64,000 bases of DNA from G963692885 sp964657395 (GTDB lineage Bacteria; Acidobacteriota; Terriglobia; Terriglobales; Acidobacteriaceae), in NCBI GenBank assembly GCA_964657395.1, contig CAZZUX010000003.1, positions 25,848 to 89,847 of the forward strand, read 5' to 3'. The notes beneath the pieces are model-generated. The model worked only from the letters and a program-made list of their open reading frames with translations, did not search any database and was not told the DNA's origin. Below are positions 18,192-27,155 of this stretch, in pieces. Numbering within the stretch: position 1 is the stretch's first letter; each line of letters begins with the position of its first letter. Position numbers and translations under genes: made by a program.

Positions 18192-19310
18192 ATGCACAAT
18201 CCATGGGTCAGGAATCGCAACACCATTAACCTTCTCGCCATCGCCGCCGTCTTTGTCGTCGCCCATCCGCTCTATGCCGATTTCACCTACACCGAGACCA
18301 CGCAAATCACCGGCGGCTCCACTCTTGGCATGATGAAAATGGCCGGCGCCTTCAGCAAACAGGCCCGCCAGGCCACTGCACCCACTGCATCGACCGTCTC
18401 CATCAAGGGCAATCGCATGGCCCGCATCAATCCCCTGGCGACCGAAATCATCGATCTGGACGCTGAAACCATCACCAACATTGACACCACTCACCACAAG
18501 TACACGGTCGTCACCTTCGAACAGATGAGGCAGCAGGTCGAAGCCGCCATGCAGAAGGCCAACGCCCAGCCGGCACAAACCGCACCGGCCGAACCACAGC
18601 AGCAGCCTTCCAACGTCGACATGAAGTTTCACGTGGAAGTTCGCAATACCGGCGCGTCCAAGGAAGTAGCCGGCCTCAACTCCAATGAATCCATTCTCAC
18701 CATGGCCATGGATGGCACCGACAAAACCTCAGGCCAGACCGCTTCACTCGCCATCACCAACGACATGTGGATGGCTCCCGAAATTCCGGGTTACGGCGAA
18801 GTCCGCGAGTTCTACAAACGCTACGCTGCGAAAATGGGCAAGGTCTACAGCGGAGCTCTTTCACCCGAAGTCCTCGCACAGTACAGGGGCGCAGGCGAAG
18901 GCATGTCGCAGATGGTAAAAGAGATGTCCAAGCTGAAGGGCACTCCGGTTCTGCAGGTCATGCGCATGGGCATGACGACCGACGGCAAGCCGCTGCCGGC
19001 AGCTTCCGAAGCACCGCTGCCTGCCTCACCCCCTCCGCCGAGCGCATCCGATATGGCCAAGCAGGGCGCGGCCTCGGCACTCGCCAGCAGCTTCGGTGGT
19101 CTCGGTGGACTGGGCGGCTTCGGCCATAAAAAGAAGGCGGATCCACCACCGGCCGACACGCCCGCGCCCGATAGCTCCGCACCGCCGGCCACCGCCGCGG
19201 TTCTGACTGAATCCACTACGCAACTCAACAGCTTTTCCTCGACAGCAAACGAATCAAACTTCCAGATTCCCGCTGGCTTCCAGAAAGTCGACTACAAAAC
19301 CGCCAACTGA
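18192..19310 (+). CDS. Exported protein of unknown function
   Basis: Family not recognised. Starting at the ATG at 18192 gives 372 residues with a signal peptide (hydrophobic stretch INLLAIAAVFVVAHPLYA); the longer frame from 18078 adds a poorly coding N terminus. The mature protein begins FTYTETTQITGG, is mainly polar with many Thr and Asn residues, and has a Met/Gln/Ala-rich helix near residue 110. The last third is low complexity: Pro/Ala/Ser runs around a Gly-rich GGLGGLGGFGHKKK segment. This suggests a periplasmic or surface protein with a disordered tail. It is a single gene directly beside the parS sites. Confidence 0.72.
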   Translation: MHNPWVRNRNTINLLAIAAVFVVAHPLYADFTYTETTQITGGSTLGMMKMAGAFSKQARQATAPTASTVSIKGNRMARINPLATEIIDLDAETITNIDTTHHKYTVVTFEQMRQQVEAAMQKANAQPAQTAPAEPQQQPSNVDMKFHVEVRNTGASKEVAGLNSNESILTMAMDGTDKTSGQTASLAITNDMWMAPEIPGYGEVREFYKRYAAKMGKVYSGALSPEVLAQYRGAGEGMSQMVKEMSKLKGTPVLQVMRMGMTTDGKPLPAASEAPLPASPPPPSASDMAKQGAASALASSFGGLGGLGGFGHKKKADPPPADTPAPDSSAPPATAAVLTESTTQLNSFSSTANESNFQIPAGFQKVDYKTAN

Positions 19311-19420
19311 CAACGCGCGCTGCGCCATGCGATCTCATGGAAATACGGGGCTCGATCTTGACGCCCCCGCTTGGCCAAAACTTCATAAAGGTGGTGCTAT
19401 GGAACAGGGAGATTCGTTCC

Positions 19421-20101
19421 ATGCGGCCACTGCTTTCTACCAGGATCATTCTTGGCGTTCTACTCACTGCCTGCACCCTGGGGCTGTTGCGCGATGCGCC
19501 CGCAATCGCACAGGCTGCTGCACAAACAGCGAGGCCCACCAGCACTCCCTACTCCGGCGATCTATCGATCTTTGAATATCCTGACCGCGACCAGAAGCTG
19601 CACGTTGACCGCGTGATGGACCTGCTCGGTATCGCGCCCGGCCGCAGCGTCGCCGACATCGGCGCAGGTTCCGGCTGGTTCACAGTGCGCGCCGCTGCAC
19701 GCGTCGGCGAGTCTGGCATAGTCTATGCCGAGGACATCAACCCCGAGGCCATCACCTACATTACGAAGCGCGCCGAAAAGCAAAAGCTGAAAAACATCAA
19801 GCCCATACTCGGCACAACAGACGACACGAAGCTACCGGCCAACAGCGTGGACGCCGTCCTGCTGCTGAAGGTTTATCACGAGATGGAGCATCCCGTTCCG
19901 CTCATGCAGCAGCTAAAAGCGTCACTCAGGCCGGGTGCTAAAGTCGGCATCATCGATCGCAACGGCAACGGTGCCGACCACGGCATCATGCCCGATGTTG
20001 TAGACCATGAAATGACCGAAGCCGGCTTCAAACGCATGGGTAAGTATGACTTCACCAAGGGTGACGGGCAGGACTTCTTCCTGATTTTCACGGCCAGGTA
20101 A
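19421..20101 (+). CDS. SAM-dependent methyltransferase-like protein with signal peptide
   Basis: 226 residues from the ATG at 19421, which has AGGGAGA upstream and opens with a hydrophobic signal-like segment (about residues 8-28) ending at an AQA site. The frame continues upstream to 19337 without a good start. A class I Rossmann methyltransferase fold follows: motif I VADIGAGSGWFTVRAA, an acidic residue after YAEDI, and a motif IV-like AVLLLKVYHEM. An exported location is odd for an enzyme needing S-adenosylmethionine; the segment may instead be a membrane anchor, or the fold may have another function. The substrate is unknown. Confidence 0.8.
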   Translation: MRPLLSTRIILGVLLTACTLGLLRDAPAIAQAAAQTARPTSTPYSGDLSIFEYPDRDQKLHVDRVMDLLGIAPGRSVADIGAGSGWFTVRAAARVGESGIVYAEDINPEAITYITKRAEKQKLKNIKPILGTTDDTKLPANSVDAVLLLKVYHEMEHPVPLMQQLKASLRPGAKVGIIDRNGNGADHGIMPDVVDHEMTEAGFKRMGKYDFTKGDGQDFFLIFTAR

Positions 20102-20104
20102 GTC

Positions 20105-21532
20105 TTAAGCCGGGTTCACTTCCAAGGCACGCGGTTGATGTCCGCTGGTACTCGCGCCTGCATCTGCTGCGAGGTTGAGGCCGTCGATCACCGGCGCCAG
20201 CGAGAGGACAGCCATGAACAGGATCGCGTAATGAAAATCACGCAACTGTGGCAGCGCCGCAGAGTGTCCGCGCGCATGTGCTACAAGCCTGAGCGTGATC
20301 GCGCCGACGGCCACTCCTGTACCCATGCTCAGTTGCATCACGGCACTTAGGAAACCATTGGCGCGGCTCATCCTGCTGGCCGGGATTTCGGTATAAGCCA
20401 GTGTGCCCATACAGGTGAACTGCATCGAGCGGCATGCTCCATGGAAAAACAGGATCGCCGCAATTACCATTACAGGCGTACGTGGATCGAGCAGCGCACA
20501 CAGCGCCATCGAAAAAGAAGTGATGACACCGTTGACCAGGATAAGCCTGCGAAAACCAAATCGCCGCAGACCCTGGATCACAAAACCTTTCATGCTCAGG
20601 TCACCCGCAAACAGCGCCAGCAGGTAAAGCCCGGAATGAAATGCATTCATGCCGAAAGCGATCTGGAACATCAGCGGCAACAGGAATGGAAGCACGGACA
20701 CAGCAATTCGAAAACCGCTGGCGCCATATACCGACAGCGAAAAACTTTTCAGCTTGAGAGACTCCAGGTCGATCAGCGAAGTCGCCGGCCTTTGCCGCGC
20801 CACCATGATCGCAAGAGTGCCGCAGACCAGGCTCAGCAGCAGGATCAGGCTGGGGAACTGCCAGTGAGCACCGCCTTTTCCAAGCTTTTCCATGGCGAAC
20901 ACGATGCCTGTAGAGGCCATACCGGCGAGTAGAAATGTTGCCCAGTCAAAGCGGTGTCTTTCTTCGACTCGCACATTTTCGATCCACGCCAGCGTCAGTC
21001 CCAATGCTATGAGTCCGAGGGGCAGGTTCAGAAAGAAGATCCAATGCCAGCTCGCATACGTAGTAATGAAACCGCCCAGCGGAGGACCGAGCACGAGGGC
21101 TGTAAGTCCCGGCCATGTGATGTACGCGATTGCCTGTGTCAGCTGTTCCTTCGGCGTATTTCGAAGGACGATTAACCGCCCCACTGGCACCATCATCGCT
21201 CCGCCGATACCCTGTAATATCCGCATCACTGTGAATTGCGTAAGTGTGTGCGATGCGCCGCAGAGCAGGGAAGCGAGAGTAAAGACGCCGATGGCGGATG
21301 CGAATACAGATCGCGAACCGAACCTGTCCGCAAGCCAGCCGCTGATTGGAATGAACACGGCCAGTGTGATGAGGTAGGCGGTCATCCCCACGTTCAGATT
21401 CACTGCGCCTACATGGAAGCTGCGTGCCATCTGCGGCAAAGCCGTAGCGATAATGGTGCCGTCGAGATTCTCCATGAAGAACGCGCTCGCAATCAGCGAC
21501 GTTACATAGATGGGTGAGCGGCCTGCCCTCAT
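20105..21532 (-). CDS. MFS transporter, DHA2 (EmrB/QacA-like) family
   Basis: 475 residues, nearly all hydrophobic, with 13-14 predicted membrane segments. Motif A-like GWLADRFGSRSVF follows segment 2 and motif C-like LGPPLGGFITTYASWHWIFF lies around segment 5; the opening ENLDGTIIATALP is typical of DHA2 drug:proton antiporters. AAGGAG abuts the ATG directly, so the ribosome-binding spacing is poor. It is transcribed alone; the guanine deaminase gene on the same strand ends about 90 bp upstream, so co-transcription is possible. A role in purine export is conceivable but only inferred. Confidence 0.88.
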   Translation of the reverse strand: MRAGRSPIYVTSLIASAFFMENLDGTIIATALPQMARSFHVGAVNLNVGMTAYLITLAVFIPISGWLADRFGSRSVFASAIGVFTLASLLCGASHTLTQFTVMRILQGIGGAMMVPVGRLIVLRNTPKEQLTQAIAYITWPGLTALVLGPPLGGFITTYASWHWIFFLNLPLGLIALGLTLAWIENVRVEERHRFDWATFLLAGMASTGIVFAMEKLGKGGAHWQFPSLILLLSLVCGTLAIMVARQRPATSLIDLESLKLKSFSLSVYGASGFRIAVSVLPFLLPLMFQIAFGMNAFHSGLYLLALFAGDLSMKGFVIQGLRRFGFRRLILVNGVITSFSMALCALLDPRTPVMVIAAILFFHGACRSMQFTCMGTLAYTEIPASRMSRANGFLSAVMQLSMGTGVAVGAITLRLVAHARGHSAALPQLRDFHYAILFMAVLSLAPVIDGLNLAADAGASTSGHQPRALEVNPA

Positions 21533-21621
21533 CTCCTTAGTTTAACGAACGCAATCGTAAATCCGAGGTGGCATTTCACTGGCGACACTCGCAAAGCAAC
21601 GGCTGCCGATTGCAGGCTGCA

Positions 21622-22101
21622 TTAGTAGTCGATTCGTTTCGTCGCATCCAGCCATGCCTGGAAGCTGCTCCACGCTGCTGTACTCGCCAGCTGCTGCACC
21701 GGGATTGCACGCTCGCCACGCTCCAGCTTGAACTGCCGGTATAACAACGAATCGTCGAAGCCGGCACGTGCTGCATCCTCGCAGGTGTTGCCGTAGTAAA
21801 TTGCTTCCATGCGCGCCCAGTAAATGGCAGCAAGACACATAGGACATGGTTCGCAGCTTGTGTAAATCGCACAACCCTGCAAGGTAAATGTCTTGAGCTT
21901 CGCACAGGCTTTTCGGATCGCATTTACTTCGCCGTGGGCGGTCGGATCATTCGTCGCCGTGACGGTATTTACTGCTTCTGCTATCACTTCTCCATTCCGC
22001 ACGATAAGCGCTGCAAATGGGCCGCCACTGCCGGACGTTACGTTGTGGGTTGCAAGATCGATGGCCCGCTGCATCAGGTCCTGGTCCGGCTCATGCGGCA
22101 T
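21622..22101 (-). CDS. guaD: Guanine deaminase-like nucleobase deaminase (CDA fold)
   Basis: 159 residues from the ATG at 22101, which has GGGAGG seven bases upstream; the open frame to 22260 would run into the divergent allantoinase gene. Zinc and catalytic motifs are PTAHGEVNAIRKAC and SCEPCPMCLAAIYWAR, and the C-terminal AAGFDDSLLYRQF-like phrase is typical of the small cytidine-deaminase-fold guanine deaminases. It would hydrolyse guanine to xanthine and ammonia, the entry step to the neighbouring xanthine dehydrogenase pathway. The catalytic motif reads HGE where most relatives have HAE. It is divergent from the allantoinase operon with 64 bp between starts. Confidence 0.87.
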   Translation of the reverse strand: MPHEPDQDLMQRAIDLATHNVTSGSGGPFAALIVRNGEVIAEAVNTVTATNDPTAHGEVNAIRKACAKLKTFTLQGCAIYTSCEPCPMCLAAIYWARMEAIYYGNTCEDAARAGFDDSLLYRQFKLERGERAIPVQQLASTAAWSSFQAWLDATKRIDY

Positions 22102-22165
22102 TGGATTGCCTCCCTGTTGAAGTAAATGCAGCATAATTGCAGCGGCTGGGGTACCCTGCGGAATC

Positions 22166-23557
22166 ATGGACAGTATGGCACAGGCCTTCGTCTCTACTCG
22201 TATCGTCACGCCGGATGGCGAGTTCCGGGGCGCCATCCTGGTGGATGACGGCCGTATCACTGCAATGTTGAGTCGGGAAGAAATTTCTTCTCAATATCTG
22301 CTTCGAGACTTCGGATCGCTCGTGATTCTTCCCGGCATGGTCGATAGTCATGTGCACATCAATGAACCGGGCCGCACCGAGTGGGAAGGCTTCTTCACAG
22401 CGACGCGCGCTGCGGCTGCCGGCGGCTTCACAACGCTTGTGGATATGCCGCTTAACTGCCTGCCTGAAACTACAACCGTCGCCGCGCTGCAACAGAAGCG
22501 AACAGCCGCCCGGGGCCAGTGCTTTGTCGATTGGGCACCATGGGGCGGCGTGGCCGGTGACAATGCTGAGCATGTAGAGCCACTTGCTGTAGCCGGAGTT
22601 CGCGGCTTCAAATGCTTTCTTGTTTATCCCGGGTGCGACGGCTTCCAGATGGTGAGTGCCGCGCAACTGGAAACCGCTCTCCCGCACATCTCTCGTACAG
22701 GTCTGCCCTTGCTGGTGCATGCTGAATTGCAGCCGCCCATCGATGTCGCCACAGCATCGCTGGCAGATGAAGACTGGCGGCGCTATGACACGTATCTGCG
22801 ATCTCGTCCGGATGAAGCCGAACTCTCGGCGATCCGCTACCTGCTTGACCTTTGCCGGCAGTACCGCTTCCCTTTACACATTGTTCACTTGTCTTCGGCG
22901 CTGGCGCTGAACGAGTTGCGGATGGCCAGACAACAGCAGCTGCCGTTCACCGTCGAGACCTGCCCGCACTATCTCCACTTTGCAGCAGAGGACATCGCCG
23001 ATGGCAGTACGGTGCACAAATGCGCGCCGCCCATCCGTAGTCGTCAGAACCGAGAGGCTTTGTGGCATGCATTGCAGGAGGGCCTGATCGACCTGGTCGC
23101 GACCGACCATTCGCCCTGCCCTCCCGAAATGAAAGATCTCGAGCACGGACGCTTTGACCATGCATGGGGAGGCATTGCTGGCCTGCAACTCGCTGTCTCC
23201 GTTGTTTGGACCGGTATGCGTGAGCGAAGCATGACACTTACAGATCTTGCCCGTCTCATGTCGCAAAAACCTGCAGAACTGGCAGGCTTGCAGAGCCGCA
23301 AAGGGGCTATTCGCGCCGGCGCTGATGCAGACTTTGTGATCTTCGATCCCGAAGCTGCTTTCACAGTAAATACCGAATCGTTGTACCAACGGCACAAGCT
23401 CACACCCTACATGGGCGCTCACTTGCGCGGTAAAGTGATAGCTACTTTTCTCCGTGGCCGACCGGTCTACCAGGAAGGCAAGGTTGTTGAACTCCCCCTC
23501 GGACGGGAGGTCGAGCTTCGCGGTAATCAGCTGTCCGCCGCGCACGTAGTACGATAA
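22166..23557 (+). CDS. allB: Allantoinase
   Basis: 463 residues of the cyclic amidohydrolase superfamily. The metal site is visible as GMVDSHVHINEPGRTEWEG, the bridging Lys lies in GFKCFLVYPG, further His in LLVHAE and IVHLSS, and the late Asp in DLVATDHSPCP. It hydrolyses allantoin to allantoate in the cytoplasm. It is the first gene of a tightly packed eight-gene plus-strand ureide operon (22.2-29.1 kb) and is divergent from the guanine deaminase gene. Confidence 0.93.
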   Translation: MDSMAQAFVSTRIVTPDGEFRGAILVDDGRITAMLSREEISSQYLLRDFGSLVILPGMVDSHVHINEPGRTEWEGFFTATRAAAAGGFTTLVDMPLNCLPETTTVAALQQKRTAARGQCFVDWAPWGGVAGDNAEHVEPLAVAGVRGFKCFLVYPGCDGFQMVSAAQLETALPHISRTGLPLLVHAELQPPIDVATASLADEDWRRYDTYLRSRPDEAELSAIRYLLDLCRQYRFPLHIVHLSSALALNELRMARQQQLPFTVETCPHYLHFAAEDIADGSTVHKCAPPIRSRQNREALWHALQEGLIDLVATDHSPCPPEMKDLEHGRFDHAWGGIAGLQLAVSVVWTGMRERSMTLTDLARLMSQKPAELAGLQSRKGAIRAGADADFVIFDPEAAFTVNTESLYQRHKLTPYMGAHLRGKVIATFLRGRPVYQEGKVVELPLGREVELRGNQLSAAHVVR

Positions 23558-23597
23558 GGCAATTTCAGAATTGCAGCGAGAGCGGCGAGCGTCTTCC

Positions 23598-24095
23598 ATG
23601 AGCCAGCGCATGAACGAACGCGACTTCCAATTTACTGTCAACGGTCTTGAGAAGACCGTGCATGTGCCGCCCATGTCCCGTCTGCTGGATGTATTACGGC
23701 ATGAATTGTTGTTGACCGGAACCAAGGAAGGCTGCGGTGAGGGCGAGTGCGGCTCCTGCTCCGTGTTGATGAATGGAGACCTGGTGAATAGCTGCCTCGT
23801 GCCCATTGCGCAGGTTGCCGGATCAGCGATCGTCACTATCGAAGGCATCGGCAGCAGCGAGTCCCTCCATCCTGTGCAGCAGGCGTTTCTTGAATGCGGC
23901 GGAGCCCAGTGCGGTATTTGTACGCCCGGCATGATTCTTGCCACGGTGCACCTGCTGGAAAAAAATCCGAGACCCAACCTGCAACAGATACGCCAGGGCC
24001 TGAATGGCAATCTCTGCCGATGCACCGGCTACATGAAAATTTTCGCGTCCGTGGAAAGAGCCGCCGGCATGCTGGAGATCAAACATGCCAGCTGA
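23598..24095 (+). CDS. xdhC: Xanthine dehydrogenase iron-sulfur subunit
   Basis: 165 residues from the ATG at 23598 (an upstream TTG at 23571 is possible). Two [2Fe-2S] sites are visible: the plant-ferredoxin-type Cys set CGEGECGSC plus NSC, and the helical site CGICTPGM with CRCTGY. It passes electrons from the molybdenum subunit to FAD in a three-subunit xanthine dehydrogenase. The symbol follows E. coli usage (XdhC as the iron-sulfur subunit). Unusually its FAD and molybdenum partners are encoded 6-8 kb away on the opposite strand. It overlaps uraD by 11 bp. Confidence 0.88.
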   Translation: MSQRMNERDFQFTVNGLEKTVHVPPMSRLLDVLRHELLLTGTKEGCGEGECGSCSVLMNGDLVNSCLVPIAQVAGSAIVTIEGIGSSESLHPVQQAFLECGGAQCGICTPGMILATVHLLEKNPRPNLQQIRQGLNGNLCRCTGYMKIFASVERAAGMLEIKHAS

Positions 24096-24642
24096 TCTAT
24101 CAGCGCGAACACGCGATGCGGTTTGGAGCAGTACCCACATTCTTGAGCAGTGGAATCAACTGGACCCATTTGCTGCTGCGAGTGAAATTCTCTCTTGCTG
24201 CGGGTCGAAAGAGTGGGCGAGGAAGCTGGCTGAGTCGCGGCCCGTTGAGGATGCGCACTCATTGCTGACTCACTCCGACGAGATCTGGCAGCACCTCGCG
24301 GCGCAACACTGGGAAGAAGCCTTTGCCACTCACCCGCGCATCGGAGCCAGCAACGCTCCGCAGGCTGCAAGCACACGGTCCGCACAATGGTCTCAGCAGG
24401 AACAGGGAAGTGTAAGTTCGTCCAGCAGGGAGATGCAGGAGCGCCTCGCGCGCGCCAACGATGCCTACGAACACCGGTTTGGACGCACATATATTGTTTG
24501 TGCCACTGGTAGGACAGCAGCTGAAATGCTGGCGATCCTCGAACGCCGTCTCGCGAATGATCCTGCGCGTGAATTGCAGGAAGCAGTCGAGCAGCAGCGC
24601 CTCATCACCCGGCTGCGGCTGCAGAAGTGGCTTCATCGATGA
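24085..24642 (+). CDS. uraD: OHCU decarboxylase
   Basis: 185 residues, the all-helical 2-oxo-4-hydroxy-4-carboxy-5-ureidoimidazoline decarboxylase family. Conserved THPRIGAS and a following Gln/Glu-rich helix are seen, and the N-terminal phrase LDPFAAASEIL precedes a CCGSKEWA segment containing the usual W. It converts OHCU to (S)-allantoin and CO2. It overlaps the iron-sulfur subunit gene upstream and shares ATGA with uraH downstream, so the enzymes acting one after the other are translationally linked. Confidence 0.92.
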   Translation: MPADLSARTRDAVWSSTHILEQWNQLDPFAAASEILSCCGSKEWARKLAESRPVEDAHSLLTHSDEIWQHLAAQHWEEAFATHPRIGASNAPQAASTRSAQWSQQEQGSVSSSSREMQERLARANDAYEHRFGRTYIVCATGRTAAEMLAILERRLANDPARELQEAVEQQRLITRLRLQKWLHR

Positions 24643-24980
24643 GCAGCATCTCCACTCACGTTCTGGACACGAATCGCGGCCGGCCCGCTGCTGCCATCCC
24701 GGTTCGTCTCTCGCAGAACCTGCGCAAAGAGTGGAAGCTGATTGCAGAAGATCTCACAGATGCGGATGGCCGTATTCGGCGGCTCCTTCCGAAGACAACG
24801 GTACTGGCATCTGCCACGTATCGCCTTTCGTTTGATACCGGCGCGTACTTTACAGCGCAGAAGTTGGAAACTCTTTTTCCTGTCGTCGAGATTACGTTCA
24901 CGGTCAGTGATCCGGCTATGCATCACCATATTCCGCTGCTGCTCGCGGCCAACGGTTACTCCACGTATCGAGGAAGCTGA
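24639..24980 (+). CDS. uraH: 5-hydroxyisourate hydrolase (transthyretin-like)
   Basis: 113 residues from the ATG at 24639, which overlaps the uraD stop. The family signatures at both ends are intact: ISTHVLDTNRGRPA with the catalytic His near the start and the invariant C-terminal tetrapeptide YRGS. It hydrolyses 5-hydroxyisourate made by uricase into OHCU. The length is normal for the single-domain bacterial enzyme. Confidence 0.95.
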   Translation: MSSISTHVLDTNRGRPAAAIPVRLSQNLRKEWKLIAEDLTDADGRIRRLLPKTTVLASATYRLSFDTGAYFTAQKLETLFPVVEITFTVSDPAMHHHIPLLLAANGYSTYRGS

Positions 24981-24981
24981 G

Positions 24982-25845
24982 ATGACTATCCTGGGTGAGA
25001 ACCGTTACGGCAAATCCCGCGTGCGCGTGATGAAGGTCACGCGGAATGGCAATCATCACGCGGTCTTCGAATGGAATGTGGAAGTCTGGCTTGAAGGCGA
25101 TTTCACCCGCTGCTTCGAGCAGGGTGATAACAGCGGCCTGCTGCCCACGGACACCATGAAGAATACCGTCTATTCACTCGCACGTGCCTCCCGTGCTGTG
25201 ACCATCGAGGAATTTGGTCTTGAAATCGCTCATCACTTCATCCGTGAAAATTCTGAGCTTACACTGGCTGGCGTCACCATTCGGGCAACGCTCTGGAGGC
25301 CGATAGAAGTAGAAGAGCAAAGCTATGCCACTGCCTTTACTCATGACGAAGATCGTGTAGATACTACAACTGTTACTAAATCGGCTGGCGGAAGAGTCAA
25401 CATCCTCTCCGGTTTTGACGAGCTGTGGTTGCTCAAAACGTCACGCTCGGCATTTGCCGGCTTCCTGAAGGACCGTCTCACCACGCTGAAGGAAACCAAC
25501 GACCGGCTGCTTGGAACACTTGCCAAAGGCGGATGGAGCTATACGGATGCATCGCTGAGGCAGGCAACTATCGACCATGATGAGGTTCGCGGGTGTGTCA
25601 TGAAGGCGCTGCTCCGCACCTTTGCTGAACACGATAGTCTTTCGGTTCAGCAGACTCTTTATGCCATGGCGGAGTCTGCTTTGAAGAGCGTTTCAGAAAT
25701 TGACGATGTATACCTTGCCATGCCAAACAAGCATTGCAACCTGGTAGATCTCTCTGCGTTTGGACAGGACAATCCGAACATGATTTTCGTTCCGACGGAT
25801 GAGCCTCATGGCTCGATCGAAGCACGCATTCGGAGAAGCGCGTGA
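24982..25845 (+). CDS. uox: Urate oxidase (cofactor-free uricase)
   Basis: 287 residues from the ATG at 24982, with GAGGAA upstream; a longer frame from 24742 only reads through uraH. The two tunnelling-fold repeats are visible with the catalytic Lys in RYGKSRVRV, the Thr/Asp pair in LLPTDTMKNTVYSL, and the C-terminal PNKHCNLVDLSAFG. It oxidises urate with O2 to 5-hydroxyisourate and H2O2. The gene follows uraH by one base and overlaps the next gene by four bases. Confidence 0.95.
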   Translation: MTILGENRYGKSRVRVMKVTRNGNHHAVFEWNVEVWLEGDFTRCFEQGDNSGLLPTDTMKNTVYSLARASRAVTIEEFGLEIAHHFIRENSELTLAGVTIRATLWRPIEVEEQSYATAFTHDEDRVDTTTVTKSAGGRVNILSGFDELWLLKTSRSAFAGFLKDRLTTLKETNDRLLGTLAKGGWSYTDASLRQATIDHDEVRGCVMKALLRTFAEHDSLSVQQTLYAMAESALKSVSEIDDVYLAMPNKHCNLVDLSAFGQDNPNMIFVPTDEPHGSIEARIRRSA

Positions 25846-27155
25846 CTGTTCCCGCGTATGAAGACTTGCGTCTCGAGTGTGACGTTGTCCACCTCGAACA
25901 ACTCGCAGCTAACGTTTTGCAACGTTGCCATATAGTGGCCAGCTATTCGGAACAGCAGGGAAGCATTCTTCGAACGTTTCTTTCGCAGGCGATGGAGGGA
26001 TGCAATGAGCAGGTACGCAGGTGGATGGAGGCTGCAGGCATGCGGGTCAGCCTGGATGCAGCTGGTAATCTGCGGGGTGTTCTTGAGGCCGCTATCGTCG
26101 ACGCTCCGACGCTCATCTTCGCTTCGCATCTTGATACCGTGCCGGATGCCGGCAGATATGACGGCATCCTCGGTGTGATGTTAGCTATCTCGCTGGTCGA
26201 AGCAGTCCGTGGACAATCGCTGCCGTTCAGCATCGAAGTGATCGGCTTCTCGGATGAAGAAGGAGTGCGCTATGGCCTGCCGTTCCTCGGCAGCCGGGCC
26301 GTGACAGGAACATTGCAGCCTGCACACCTTCGTCTATGCGATGCAGACGGGATCTCGCTTGATGCTGCATTGCAGTCGTTCCAATTGCAGCATTCCGAGG
26401 CGCTTCCGGCAAACCTGCCTGCTACTGCCGCGGCTTGTCTCGAATTTCATATCGAGCAGGGTCCTGTCCTCGAAGATGCAGACAAGCCCCTCGCTGTGGT
26501 GAATGCGATAGCGGGCCAAAGCCGCGCGACGACTACATTTAACGGACGCGCTGGTCACGCCGGAACGACGCCCATGTCACTGCGTCAGGATGCGCTTACT
26601 GCGGCAGCAGAGTGGCTGCTTGCCGTGGAGAGCATCGCGGCTGCTTCCGCGAATATTGTCGCGACATGCGGACGCATTGTCTGTGAGCCCGGTGCAGCGA
26701 ACATTATCCCGGGTGTGGCCCGATGCACACTGGATGTTCGCTCATCCGATGATGAAGCTCGCGTGCAGGCTATGGACGCAATGCTCGCTTCAGCTGCGCA
26801 GATAGCGGCTCGAAGGAGGGTGACGGCAGCACACATACTCGGCTATGCGCTGCCCTCTGTTGCTCTCGATGCGTCGCTGTGTGCTTTTGCAGCAGAATGC
26901 ATCGAGCACAACGATCGTCTGTCCTCGTTCATGGTCAGCGGTGCCGGTCATGACTCGATGATCCTTGCGCCTCACCTGCCTGCTGCGATGATCTTTCTCC
27001 GGAGTCCTGGCGGTATCAGCCACAGTCCTGACGAAGCGGTGCTGCCTGGAGACGTGGTCGCGGCTCTGCGCGCGGGCTTAAAATTCCTGCAGGGCTTCCC
27101 GCGCTGGGTGAGCAGTCGAGACGTTAGAGAGCAGGGACCACAGTGCATCACCTAG
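25842..27155 (+). CDS. allC: Allantoate amidohydrolase (M20-type)
   Basis: 437 residues from a GTG that shares GTGA with the uricase stop. Binuclear zinc M20 motifs: FASHLDTVPDAGRYDGILG, GFSDEEGVRYGLPFLGS, FHIEQGPVLE, and near the end GAGHDSM and ISHSPDE. The phrase FSDEEGVR followed by FLGS is typical of allantoate amidohydrolases. The enzyme gives (S)-ureidoglycine, CO2 and ammonia. Assignment among the three M20 paralogues in this window rests on motif wording and on its place between uricase and the ureidoglycine enzyme. Confidence 0.85.
   Translation: MTVPAYEDLRLECDVVHLEQLAANVLQRCHIVASYSEQQGSILRTFLSQAMEGCNEQVRRWMEAAGMRVSLDAAGNLRGVLEAAIVDAPTLIFASHLDTVPDAGRYDGILGVMLAISLVEAVRGQSLPFSIEVIGFSDEEGVRYGLPFLGSRAVTGTLQPAHLRLCDADGISLDAALQSFQLQHSEALPANLPATAAACLEFHIEQGPVLEDADKPLAVVNAIAGQSRATTTFNGRAGHAGTTPMSLRQDALTAAAEWLLAVESIAAASANIVATCGRIVCEPGAANIIPGVARCTLDVRSSDDEARVQAMDAMLASAAQIAARRRVTAAHILGYALPSVALDASLCAFAAECIEHNDRLSSFMVSGAGHDSMILAPHLPAAMIFLRSPGGISHSPDEAVLPGDVVAALRAGLKFLQGFPRWVSSRDVREQGPQCIT

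Noticed and set aside
17879..18241. 120-codon minus-strand frame across the parS sites
   Set aside because: Runs through both palindromes and into the divergent gene; no conserved features and unlikely composition.
18625..18640. AGTTTCACGTGGAAGT, a parS-like sequence inside the exported-protein gene
   Set aside because: Three mismatches at the ends to the consensus and explained by coding sequence (KFHVEV); too weak to call without ParB data.
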